From Pseudevernia furfuracea (taxonomy: Eukaryota > Ascomycota > Lecanoromycetes > Lecanorales > Parmeliaceae): a stretch of 64,000 nt of DNA. Positions 11,565 to 22,214 of this stretch are shown piece after piece (position 1 is the first letter of the stretch; the number at the start of each line of letters is the position of its first letter). Under the pieces are notes generated by a model. That model had not been told where the DNA came from. It made no database searches and saw only the letters and a program-made list of their open reading frames with translations. Both the position numbers and the translations under genes were made by a program. The DNA lies in the NCBI GenBank assembly GCA_022315425.1, contig JAIUPT010000039.1, forward strand, positions 62,001-126,000, given 5' to 3'.

Positions 11565-14215
11565 ATGTCATCACATACCAGCTCAATATCGAGGGTCCTG
11601 GCCCAAGCATGTAGTCGACAATGTCTGGCCTCAGCGCTGGGATCTTCTCCAAGACTGAGGCCTGCTAAAGCATTTTGTTCGAGCACCCAAATGCTGGAGT
11701 CACAACCGCGTTTCCCAGTCTCGATCTGCAGAGCGAACCGTCGTTCTTACGCCAGCGGTCAGCCGCGACCCCCAGGAGGTACCTATCGTATGAACTTACG
11801 TAACGATAAAGGTGAAGAGAAATCGGCACTAGAGCAGTATGGCGTGGACTTAACAACGAAAGCAAGAGATGGAAAGCTAGATCCAGTCATTGGGCGTGAT
11901 TCGGTACGCAGATCTTTTTTATTTCAAGGATTAGATTTGCGGGACATATCTTGCCAAAAATTACTCTCTAAACGTGGTTCAAGGCTCCAATACCATTTTG
12001 AACCGCCAATGCTAATTCCGGAAAAATGAGCCAGCATATCCAACGCCTCATCCAGATTCTTTCTCGTAGAACAAAAAATAATCCCGTGTTAGTTGGATCA
12101 TCTGGCGTCGGCAAGACGGCGGTAAGACTTTCCCCAAACAAAGATCGAAATTGGGAGAAATCTCTGAGGAGTAGCCAAAGACATTGACGTCGAAAGCACT
12201 AGGTGCTTGAAGGTCTAGCCCAGCGAATTGTACGAGGGGATGTACCGGAGAGCATCAAGGAAAAGCGGGTGATTGCCTTGGATCTGGGACTCTTGATATC
12301 AGGTGCCAAGGTCAGTGGAACCAAGAGACTGATCTTTGTGCCGAGGAAAAGGGCGGCTAAGTGTGTCTTCATACAGTTCCGAGGCGACTTTGAGGAGCGA
12401 CTGAAGGCTGTGCTGAAGGAAGTTGAGGATGCTCACGGCGGGGTGATACTGTTCATCGACGAGATGCACTCTTTGCTGGGACTCGGTAAGGCAGAGGGTT
12501 CCATGGATGCGGGAAATCTACTCAAGCCTGCCTTGTCACGTGGGGTGGTTCAATGCTGTGGGGCGACGACCCTGAACGAATACCGATTAATTGAAAAGGA
12601 CGCTGCGCTTGCTCGAAGATTTCAGCCCATACTCGTGGGCGAGCCAAGCGTGCAAGAGACAGTGAGCATTCTCCGAGGTCTAAAGGAAAGGTACGAAGTC
12701 CATCATGGAGTCCGGATACTCGACAGCGCTCTTGTTGCTGCCGCAAATTTGTCCAACCGGTATCTGAGCGAAAGGTTCTTACCGGACAAAGCCATAGACT
12801 TGGTTGATGAAGCAGCGTCCACTCAGAGATTGCAACAGGAGAGTAAACCTGATCCTATTCAGGATCTAGATCGCCAAATAATGACCATTCAGATCGAACT
12901 GGAGAGCTTGAGAAAGGAGAGCGATGCTATAAGCATAGAGCGCAAAGAAAAGCTCGAGCAATCTCTGTCATCCAAACAAGAAGAAGTTGCAGGACTCACA
13001 GAGGTGTGGAACAAGGAAAAATCAGACATCAATGCCATAAAGAAAGCCAGGTCAGATTTGGAGAGAGCACGTGTGGCTCTCGAAAATGCTCAGCGAGAGG
13101 GCAATTATGGCATAGCCTCGGAATTAAGATATTCTACAATTCCCCAGCTTGAAGCTCAATTGCCGCAAGAGGGAGGCCGAAATGGAGAAGTACTTCACGA
13201 CTCTGTGTCTGCTGATGACATAGAGGCCGTGGTATCTCGTCAGACTGGCATCCCGGTCACCAAGCTGATGTCTGGAGAAATCGAGAAGCTCGTCAATATG
13301 GAAGATACTCTACGGCAGTCTATCCGCGGACAAGATGAAGCTTTGACTGCCGTTGCCAACTCAGTGAGATCGCAAAGAGCAGGTCTTTCGGGAGACAACC
13401 GCCCGATTGCTTCCTTCCTTATGCTGGGACCCACAGGTGTTGGGAAAACAGAATTGAGCAAGAAGCTCGCAAGCTTTCTGTTCTCAACAGAGTCCGCTAT
13501 GATTCGATTTGACATGAGCGAATTCCAGGAGAAGCACACAGTCAGCAGATTATTGGGGTCACCTGCGGGCTATGTCGGCTACGAAGATGCTGGGCAACTC
13601 ACTGAGGCCGTGCGAAGAAAACCCTACGCTGTCCTACTATTCGATGAATTTGAAAAAGCCCATCGTGACATTGCCGGCCTGCTCCTGCAGGTGCTTGACG
13701 AAGGTTTTCTCTCCGATGCGCAAGGACACAAAGTCGACTTCCGCAACACCATAATCGTATTAACATCTAATCTCGGCGCTGATATACTTGTGAATGCTGA
13801 CCCAATACATCAAGATTCATCCGACATCTCGCCTTCTACGAAAGAAGCAGTCATGGCCGTTGTAGGCTCAACCTTCCCTCCGGAATTCATCAACAGACTT
13901 GACGAATTCATCTTCTTTCGTCGTCTGTCTAAGTCAGCTTTGAGGGATATCGTCGACATCCGCTTGAAAGAGTTGCAGGCTAGGCTTGAAGACCGCCGTA
14001 TTGTGCTCACGCTTAAGGATGAAGTCAAATCCTGGCTCGCACAAAAGGCGCATGACCCTCGGTATGGCGCCAGGCCTTTGAATCGCCTTATCTCCAAGCA
14101 GATTGCAACGGGTCTGGCCGATAGAATTATAAGAGGCGAAGTTCGAAGCGGCCAACAGGCGAGTGTGGAGATAGCCCATGGGGGAGATAGTCTGACAGTT
14201 GTGCCAATTACATAA
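11565..14215 (+). CDS. HSP78: Mitochondrial ClpB-type disaggregase HSP78, four exons
   Basis: Exons are 11565-11903, 12035-12121, 12203-12310 and 12377-14215, about 790 aa. The last intron (12311-12376, 66 nt) has no stop, so a naive frame reads through it; splicing gives LISGAK-FRGDFEERL as in homologues. Residues 1 to about 65 are Arg/Ser-rich with few acidic residues, a likely mitochondrial presequence. There is no ClpN domain, as expected for Hsp78. NBD1 has Walker A GSSGVGKT (about 134-141) and Walker B VILFIDE. A coiled-coil M domain follows (about 340-450). NBD2 has Walker A GPTGVGKT (about 529-536), Walker B AVLLFDE and sensor motifs. It unfolds and rescues aggregated matrix proteins together with mitochondrial Hsp70. 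Confidence 0.95.
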
Positions 14216-14876
14216 GATTCGTCGTCCTTTGTGGGGGTTCCAGCCATGAGATACTGAAACTTGGAAAGGGTTCAAGCCAATCGAAGGTCAGCCAGCCTCT
14301 CAAAGGGGCTTCGGCCCATTAATTGATGACATACCGAACACCGGATGTAGATAAATGCCTTCTGTTGTTTTTTTGTGGGTAAATGAACAAGCTCCTCCTT
14401 GATGTCTGTTTTCCCGCTTCGATACTTCCGACCTATCGATACGCGTCAGAGACAAAATTTGTGAAGCTGATGGTCTGCTAGCGGATGAGGGAGTGCGTGA
14501 TATGAATTAAAAGGGAGGATTATTCACTATTGCGCATGCTGCCCGGAACACTGCCCCGATGTCAGAAGCTTCCTGTACAGAACGAGGGTAAAGATAATCA
14601 ATTGCAGCTCACAACAACTGAAATCATAAACACTGTATGTCATGATTGTCTAGTCTTGAGAAATCGGACATAACCTTTGCAAGCCTCCTCCATAATCTGG
14701 AAGTGTGTGGGTGTTATACCATTCCATCAAATCCGATGTTCCCTAAGATATCTGGAACTTGATTTTGGACGGCGTGAATAGTTACGGGCCTCGCTTGAAT
14801 CTATTTCTTATTTCCAAAACCAACAGAACCCCAGTTTTCTCCTCCCAACTTCCTCTCTTCCCCCCCAAAAACGATC
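14216..14876. other. Intergenic between HSP78 and MSH5
   Basis: This is the HSP78 3' flank followed by the MSH5 upstream region. A C-rich tract lies just before the MSH5 start (about 14830-14870). No meiosis-specific URS1 core (GGCGGC context) was recognised here. Confidence 0.5.
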
Positions 14877-17800
14877 ATGATTACCGCCAAGCGTCGTCAT
14901 GATGGCTCTATCGCTGCAACGCCAACATTGAGCCAAAGCAATGATTCGCGTGCATCATCCTTTGTCCAATCATCTCCACTTCGTCATCTCCAGCCCATCA
15001 AGCATCTTCAGCAACGGCCTACAAAAAGAATCAGTCTGAATCTTCCCAACAGCCCTGACTCGAGCGCTCTGTCTTCTCATTTACGTCCTGCCTATCGCCA
15101 ATCCCGCCTCTCTTCCTTTGCTACTTCTGCTGTCGATGTAGCTCGGGAAAATGTAATTGAAGGAGAGCAAGGAGAGGACAGTGAACCTGCCGAAGTCATC
15201 ATGTGCGTCGATATGAGGGAAAGGGGCACTGTGGGTTGTTGTTACTACGAGTCTTCTACGAATAGCTTGCATTTGGTAGAGGATATTCGGTGTGGAGGAT
15301 TGGAGGCGATTGACACTTGTGAGTATGCTAGTGCAAACACTTGTGCACGGGCTCATGAAGAAACAGTGAAGCTGCACATTCAGCCCACGGTGGTCATATT
15401 ATCATTGCGAGTGGACGAGACCCTCGAGCAGTATTTTGACCCGGATGGGAGGAGCCGAGGTTCAGCCAACGGAGATGGTAAGGACCATAGATATCATATG
15501 ATGCTTCAGCTTACACTCCATGTGCTCCTACAGGTGATCAATTCGCTCTGCCCTACGTGCTTGAATTTCGTCCGTCCCCGGAGTTCAACTACGACGCCGG
15601 GAAGAACAAGCTCATCAATCTTCAGCCCTTCGCTGACGGCAGCCCCGAGGTTTCATTCATCACACCTGGAGATATTGATTCTTACGGTGACTACGGCGAT
15701 AGTACCTGCGCAGGATATACAGGCCGTCAGGGTCAACTGCTGAGGTTGTCGGCGTCAATCGATGTGGAAAGCAGTTTGACTATCGGATGTGCTGGTGCGC
15801 TACTCACATACGTGGCAAGGAGGAAAGCTGTCGAATATCTCCCTAACGACGTTAACGCCAAAAATTCGTTCCGTGTATCAACAATAGAGATGTTCAGTCT
15901 GAAAGGCATGATGTAAGCTTCGGTATTTCCGCCGAATATGGAGCATACTGCTGAAGAAACATACCCAGGTTCGTCAACGCAGACACCTTGGCCTCTTTAC
16001 AGATCCTGCAGTCGGAGTCCAGCCCCAATACACACAGCCAAGGCCCAATAAAAGCCTCCTCCGGATCGAAGGAAGGTCTTTCTGTATATGGCCTCTTTCA
16101 CCACCTTGCAAGGACTCCACAAGGCAAGTATCTTCTCCGACAGTACTTTCTGCGCCCGAGTCTGGATTTGGACGTAATCAACCAGAGGCTCGAGACTATT
16201 AGCGTGTTCTTGAGACCAGAAAACAGTGGCCCAATGAACGGTATTGTCAAGAGCTTGGGTCAAATCAAAAACATAAGGACGGTAATGATACATCTGAGAA
16301 GGGGTATCAGCAATGGGTTGAGTAAAGGAGGCGGGGTCAAGAGCGGCATCTGGTCGAGCCTCCGATTGGTAAGGCATCTGAATACTGCAGAGTTCTGCTA
16401 ATCTTTGTAGTTCGCTTTTCATACGCTGCAAATTAGGGACGCTCTTGCAGAGGTAATCGGCATCGAGAATCTCAAGATCGGAACGAAAGTGAGCGTTGAA
16501 ATTTCCCATTACTTGAGTCCGAGTGCCTGAACGCAAAGGCCAGATTTTTCAGAAGTTCAATTCTCATGGGCTTGCGAGGATAGGAAGGGACGTCAGTGGA
16601 ATAGTATGTACTCGCAGGTTTGCTCCGTCCCAGGAGAGTTTAATCCACTTGCTAAGATCTGCCGCCGCAGGTTGACTTCGCTGCGTCTGCCGAGATGCAT
16701 CGCACTGTGGTTAATACGAGTGTCAGTGACGAGCTGGACAATATGAAACGGACCTACGATGGCACTGAAGACTTGCTGAACCTAATATCTCAAGAAATCG
16801 CTGCAACGATCCCGGTAATTTATAATATCGTGCTAAATGTCATCTTCTTCCCCCAGATTGGCTTCTTGATATCAATACCAATGAACCCAGACACTGGTAG
16901 AGGGGACTGGGAAGGAGGTGAAATAGAGGATCAGCGCTGGGACCGTATCTTCTCAACGGCGACGAGAGTATACTATAAGGATTTCCGAATGCGTGAGCTT
17001 GACGAAAGGCTAGGAGATATGTATGCTGTGATCTGCGGTACGCCTCTAATATGCTACCATTATCATTAGAATAGCTGATGACAAGTTCACCGATAGATAA
17101 AGAGATAGAGATCATCCATGAGCTCGGGCAGCGAGTAATAGAGCAAGAGACTATGCTGAACCAAGCGTCCGATGCCTGTGGAGAGCTAGATAGGTCGATT
17201 ACCAGGCAGACCACTTCCCTCTACTCACTGACTATTGTAGCCTTCTCGCGCTTGCACAAGGGGCCAGAATGTACAAATTCTCCAGACCAAACATGACACA
17301 TCATAACGTCATTCAGATCAAAGGTATGCACGTGTTCGGAGCAAATCGTCCCTATCTTGGACCACTTTTCTCATTGTAAAACATGCTTTGGTAACGAAAG
17401 GCTCCTGGCACCGCTTCGAGTTGTTTCAACCCTAGGAATCTTGCCTTCAAGAAGTGATGCTGACTCCGAAATCTTTATAGGCGGCCGGTGAGCCATTCTC
17501 CCACTCGCGCTTTGCGTAGAGGACATAGTTGCTGACTCTAGTAGACATCCGTTACAAGAGCCCACAGTTCCAGCATATGTACCCAACGACACCTTTCTTG
17601 TCGGAGGACCTGGCTCCCTGGACCTGAGCGAATTTCGAAAGGTCCAAGCTAGAAACCACGAGGCGCCCGCGGGATTTTTCCAGAACTCCGCTGATTCCAA
17701 CGCCTTGGGGGGGCCTAGCATGCTAATGATGACCGGACCGAATTATTCCGGCAAAAGCGTTTATGTCAAACAAGTTGCACTAATTGTCTATATGGCACAT

Positions 17801-18727
17801 GTCGGCTGTTTTGTACCAGCGGATCGCGCGACTGTGGGGTTGACGGACAAAATATTGACTCGCATTGCCACCAGAGAGACCGTATCACGTTTCCAGAGTG
17901 CTTTCATGATTGACCTACAGCAAGTTGCTCTTGCGATGACGCTGGCAACACACAGGACCTTAGTGATCATTGATGAATTTGGAAAAGGGACTGACTCAAG
18001 TGGTACAATACCCTTTGAACAGACCTTCCCTCTCCTAGGAAAAACGACTTCCTCACTGACTCTATTTACAAGATGGTGCCGGCCTAGCCTGCGGCGTCTT
18101 CGAGCATTTTCTGAGCCTGGGAGTTGACCGACCCAAAGTTCTGGGTGCAACTCACTTTTATGAGATCTTCGAAAACGGATTCCTGCAACCTCGACCCGCA
18201 TTAACCTACGGCTATATGGAGGTGCGTCTCGATCCAGAGGCAGAAGACCTAGAGGATCAGGTAACTTATCTGTACAAGTAAGAGCTTCGATGCAGTGTCA
18301 ATGCTCTGCTGACCATACAAATAGCTTTCGAGCCGGCCGTAGTAATACTAGTTATGGTAGCTGGTGAGGCATTCCCAAGCCTCATGGATTCTCTCGCTAA
18401 TCAAGACTTAAGTTGCGCGGCCTTGAACGGCGTTGACGCGACAATCGTTGACCGGGCCAATTACCTCGTGGACATCAGTGCAAAAGGCGAGGACCTAGTA
18501 AATGCATGCGCAAAAATCTCGGAGAAGGAAGAGAACGAGCTGAAGGATGCGGTAAGTGATTCTGATTGCCTTAGTATGAAAAATAAATACTTAGTGTAAG
18601 ATAGGAAGAGATAGCAAGGCTTTTTCTGATTCAGGATTTCCGAAGATTCCTTACGGGCTTCAAGGGGCCTGAAGAGGCTCGAGATTTACTGGCGACGCTG
18701 ATAGGGTCAGTTGAAAAAGGAAGTTGA
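14877..18727 (+). CDS. MSH5: Meiotic MutS homologue MSH5, 14 exons
   Basis: Reconstructed exons: 14877-15318, 15367-15477, 15534-15912, 15969-16368, 16411-16488, 16553-16603, 16671-17037, 17097-17193, 17241-17323, 17529-18002, 18073-18277, 18325-18363, 18413-18551 and 18635-18727. They sum to 2,958 nt (985 aa) in one frame. Diagnostic sequence: EVIMCVDMRERGTVGCCYY near the start, VIFFPQIGFLISI, RHPLQEPTVPAYVPNDTF, Walker A TGPNYSGKSVYVKQ (about 739-746), LTRIATRETVSRFQSAFM, and Walker B LVIIDEFGKGT (about 818). MSH5 pairs with MSH4 as a sliding clamp that stabilises meiotic crossover intermediates and does not repair mismatches. The start of exon 10 is uncertain: 17529 keeps frame but gives VADSSRHP where homologues have GGRHP. 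Confidence 0.93.
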
Positions 18728-19333
18728 TCGCTTGCATACTTTACACAACAAATATTGGGCGTTCTCTCTAATATTTCAGCTTTTGCATCCAACGAAATTG
18801 CCTGAAGGCTTGTTCCATAAGTATGACTATGCTCTTAATCAACAACCAAACATTGAATTTATCTAGTAGGACAACATCTCATCAAGATCGTTCGTACAGT
18901 GTTATAGTAATCGTCTCTAATCGACCTCGATCGACGTTATAGGTTTACATTATGCGCCCTCAGAAGATAGTTCTAAGGTCGCTTTCCGACATATTATAGG
19001 GTCTTCTCCGAAATCAAAGTTAAGGCTGCTATTACCCTGGGGTCGTCTTCCGAAAGTAGGGTTAGGGCTGTCATTAATTGATATGTTCAAATAACTCGTT
19101 ATAGATGTTCGAGATAGATCTTGAAAATGTAGGCAGTAGTCGTACGAGATTAATTGGATGTGTGGTCATTGATTGCGATAATAATGGGCAGAATCATGGT
19201 TTTTGGTTCGATACTGTATGGAACACGGTAGGTTACTTGGCGCCTGGCGCGGCAATGAGTACTCTAGCGCCGAAGCTTTCCCAGACCAAAGCCTTGAGCA
19301 TTTCCTGGTACAGTAGAATCAACAACCTTCTAA
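18728..19333. other. Intergenic between MSH5 and EMC5
   Basis: No gene was found. Two imperfect direct repeats of about 40 bp share the core GGGTC-TCTTCCGAAA...GGCTG (about 18997-19037 and 19040-19079), with a weaker third copy near 18970. This may be a decayed repeat. The last part is the EMC5 upstream region. Confidence 0.45.
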
Positions 19334-19881
19334 ATGGCTTCTTCTTTCTCTAGACCTCTGATCGTACTTGGTGCCATTCTTCTCGCCCATGCGTAAGAAA
19401 CATCTAGCTCCAAAGACCACTAGGACTTTTCAATGAGTGCTGACAATCCAAAACTCGCAGATGCTATTCAGCCTATGAGCACTCAGCGCTTCACGCCATC
19501 TCTCCCCAGCCTTCAGTCGGCCTTCCACTCGACATCTCGATAGAAACCATTCTCTCTGTGGTCTTTATATGCGTTGGACTAGTCCTCGGGGCCGAAGAAC
19601 TCAAGCCAATAATTTGGAGAGTATGGGCAGGAAAAGCGGAAAGAGAAAGCCGAGGGGGTGGGCCATTCCAGGGGTTGGAGGATAGGCTAGGCTTTGTGGA
19701 TATAAGGGTAGGTTTTCCCGGCGACCAATGGAAAAGAAGATGTAGATTTAGGTCTACGCGTATATGCCAGGGACATAATGACTCGGGACTCGTGGGTTGA
19801 CGTTTTTTCTTCACGCAGGCAAAAAGGAAAGATTTTGCAGACTGGGTTCGAGACCAAGGGAGCGATAGTAAAAGACGATGA
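19334..19881 (+). CDS. EMC5: ER membrane protein complex subunit 5 (EMC5/MMGT family), three exons
   Basis: Exons 19334-19392, 19461-19707 and 19819-19881 join to 122 aa. Exon 1 encodes MASSFSRPLIVLGAILLAHA, a first membrane segment. Exon 2 gives CYSAYEHSALH, the second membrane segment (about 55-75, ILSVVFICVGLVLGA) and the family signature ELKPIIWRVWAG. It ends GFVDIR, and exon 3 adds KRKDFADWVRDQG. EMC5 is a core subunit of the ER complex that inserts tail-anchored and multi-pass proteins. The family was once described as membrane magnesium transporters. It is convergent with LSM8, and the short exons hide it from simple ORF searches. Confidence 0.92.
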
Positions 19882-20512
19882 ATTAGAAGAAGTATGTAGG
19901 TGCATTCTTTACTCATAAAGGTCGAGATTTACTAACATGACACAGGTTGTGCTTATACGCATTTTCCTTAAGTCGAAATTCGAGATAGATACCCTTGAAG
20001 TCAAGTCAGCCCTCAATCAACATCTCATAAAATATCTCTTGTCACAGTTGCCACGCATAAAGCTACTAAGGATTCCCATTAGACCAAGTCTGGAATTGTA
20101 TAAATCTCCCTTTGGAATGAGAGCATGGTTGCCAAGGGCGAAGGATATCCACCGGAGGACAATGCCTAGAGCTGACCGCGTAATGACTCAAATTTCCGCC
20201 CTACCCTCCTTCCTCTCCCCCCACGGCTGTTGTTTTCAAGGCATGGGACGGGTTTGAAATAGGACTGCTGTGAAAAGCGGATTCTGTTATCCTTGCATAT
20301 CTCATGAGACTAGAATTGAAGGACATACTGTACTGTTTGCCCGTGCTTGTCGAGGCCTATGACTGCTCGTGTTCCTGAGGCTTTGATCATTCACCGCCTC
20401 AATCATCTCTCAGCTTCTTCCAGCGAACTCGCTCGTGAACCATGTCGGCACCTCCAGGTTTTCGACCTCCGATGCTAATAGTGCTTATCCACTACACACT
20501 TTCCAACAGTTC
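19882..20512. other. Convergent 3' region between EMC5 and LSM8
   Basis: This holds the 3' flanks of two convergent genes. A 106-codon plus frame (19937-20257) lies here, starting 56 bp after the EMC5 stop. It has no recognisable domain and is probably UTR sequence. Confidence 0.5.
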
Positions 20513-20879
20513 TCACGTATGCTTTACTCCGCCAATCACACTGCCCTTCACTTTCGCCCAGTCGATTTCGCTATCCATCTGTTCATCCAATAGTCCGCAG
20601 ATAGCCACATTCTCGCCTCGAATCAAATATAGACCATGCGGAACCTCTTCGCTATCTTCGGGGTCGTCGTGTGGACGGAGCACGCGCTCAATGGTGTTTT
20701 GGAGGACAAGATTTGTCAACTGATCGCAGGACAGGAGAGTGCCAGTCAAGGTTCTGCCATCGGCGGTGACGACTAGAACCTTTTCTGTAAATGCGCGATA
20801 GACTTTAGTATACGGTCTTAGGATAGACTTGGAGGTGAGAAAGGTGTTTCTCACTGTCGATATAAAGCTGTAGCGACAT
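20513..20879 (-). CDS. LSM8: U6 snRNA-associated Sm-like protein LSm8, two exons
   Basis: Exon 1 is 20879-20855 (MSLQLYID plus one base) and exon 2 is 20784-20513, with a 70-nt intron (GTGAGA...CAG). The joined protein is 98 aa. Sm1 contains KVLVVTADGRTLTGTLLSCDQ and Sm2 contains GLYLIRGENVAICGLLDE; TNLVLQNTIERV lies between them. The conserved tail is DWAKVKGSVIGG. LSm8 replaces LSm1 in the nuclear LSm2-8 ring that binds the 3' U-tract of U6 snRNA for splicing. The upstream side faces the transposon pile, whose edge is about 400 bp from the start codon. Confidence 0.95.
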
Positions 20880-21285
20880 GTCCCTGCGAGCGTAATGCCC
20901 CAACTGTAGACAGCTTTCAAGCTCTAACCGGTGCTGCGAATGACAATTCAAAGTATTCCAGATCCTCGCGTTGGCTATGAACGACAAGTTTGGGTGCTCG
21001 CGGCATGGAAAAGTCTTGGCACGGGAACAAGACAGAAAATCTACCCCCAGCTCAGTGAGGTGCTCACCCGAGGATGCCGCTTTTTGGGTGCGGGCTGGAT
21101 GACAGGGTACTATTTCTATAATAGCTAGCTAAAATATAATAAGTTGTTAATTTGTTATATTACATCGTCTTGATATCTTAGATATTAAGTGTTATTTACT
21201 CCGTAAGTGAATGTATAACGATTACACGGTGAATAGAATTTGCGGCGACAAGCCCTAGCCCTAATCGTGCACTTTCGGGTAAAGT
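20880..21285. promoter_or_regulatory. LSM8 upstream region, AT-rich near the transposon edge
   Basis: About 400 bp lie between the LSM8 start and the first transposon base. The proximal part has normal composition, whereas 21110-21240 is AT-rich and TA-rich like the neighbouring RIPed elements, which may be RIP leakage. Bases 21280-21284 (TAAAG) are the left TSD copy of element E1, and 21281-21285 (AAAGT) that of E2. Confidence 0.55.
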
Positions 21286-21418
21286 TGTTGAATAATATGG
21301 GTACTATTGACTGTATTGGCTAGACTGAAGACCTATAGGTAGTATCTACAGGAGAGTAGGTGTCACACTAGTGCCAAGCCACTAGTCCGGGTAGGGCTGA
21401 CTGCCATGGTTTTCAACA
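21286..21418 (-). repeat. E2 3' LTR, almost un-RIPed
   Basis: 133 bp. It keeps G or C at all 13 positions where the partner LTR (26964-27096) has A or T, so it is close to the pre-RIP sequence. Confidence 0.9.
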
Positions 21419-22214
21419 CTCCCCCTCAGGCTGATCCTACCCACAGTCAAGACAACAACAATATCGATATATTCGTCACAGTCGATGTCTAGCATGACGT
21501 CAAAGACGAAGCGAAGAAAGGGCCGAAGCGAAATGGTCGTGTGGTTGTGGTGTTCTGATCCTTCAAGCAAATTCAACGTAATGCATTTCAATTGAGACCA
21601 CCATCACTCCCCCTGATTAGACACCACAATCAGCCGAATCGTCTTACATAGCCATATAGACTCATTTGAAGTAGACGTAATCCTCAGTCGCGTGACTAGT
21701 CTCACGTGCAAGATTCAAATTTTGAATAGAACCTCTGGTCCTGGGGCATAAGAAGAAAATTTCTCTTATTTCCGAATCATGACAGTGAAGCTCTATGACT
21801 ATACTCCCTAAACATGACACAATAGATCGCTAAACAGTGTCAGAAATAGATCTTCTTGCGACTTATTAACAGATCTTTACACGCGAGACTTGCTTAAAAG
21901 CGTTGATCGTTAAGAAGAAAGAAGATAAAAACGAAGATAATAAAAACGAGAAAGATGAGTGTTAAAGGGACCTAATCGTAATTCCACCTCTTTTCAATGT
22001 AGTATACATGAAGAACGACTATATAATATAAGCATAGAACTAAATGTAGCTAAGAACTGTGATAAGAGTTTATATAAGAACTCAGCTAAGCGAAAGTAGT
22101 AAAAGAAATAGAAAGTCGAAGAAGTAGCTCAAAAACGACAAAATCGAGGTTTAGTCGAATCGTATACTGGTTAGGAGAATGTGAATTTTCTCATATCTAT
22201 AAGTTTCAAAAAAC

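Noticed and set aside
12311..12376. A 22-residue insertion in HSP78 predicted by the open frame
   Set aside because: The segment has GTCAGT and CAG ends and a branch site, is 66 nt long, and removing it restores AKFRGDFEERL; it is an intron without a stop.
16815..16856. A possible intron GTAATT...CCCCCAG in MSH5
   Set aside because: Its translation (NIVLNVIFFPQ) continues the conserved MSH5 sequence, so it is coding.
19937..20257. 106-codon plus-strand frame after EMC5
   Set aside because: Starts 56 bp after the EMC5 stop with no domain; probably UTR.
21253..21263. CCCTAGCCCTAA, like an internal telomere repeat
   Set aside because: Only two imperfect units; telomeric arrays need many.
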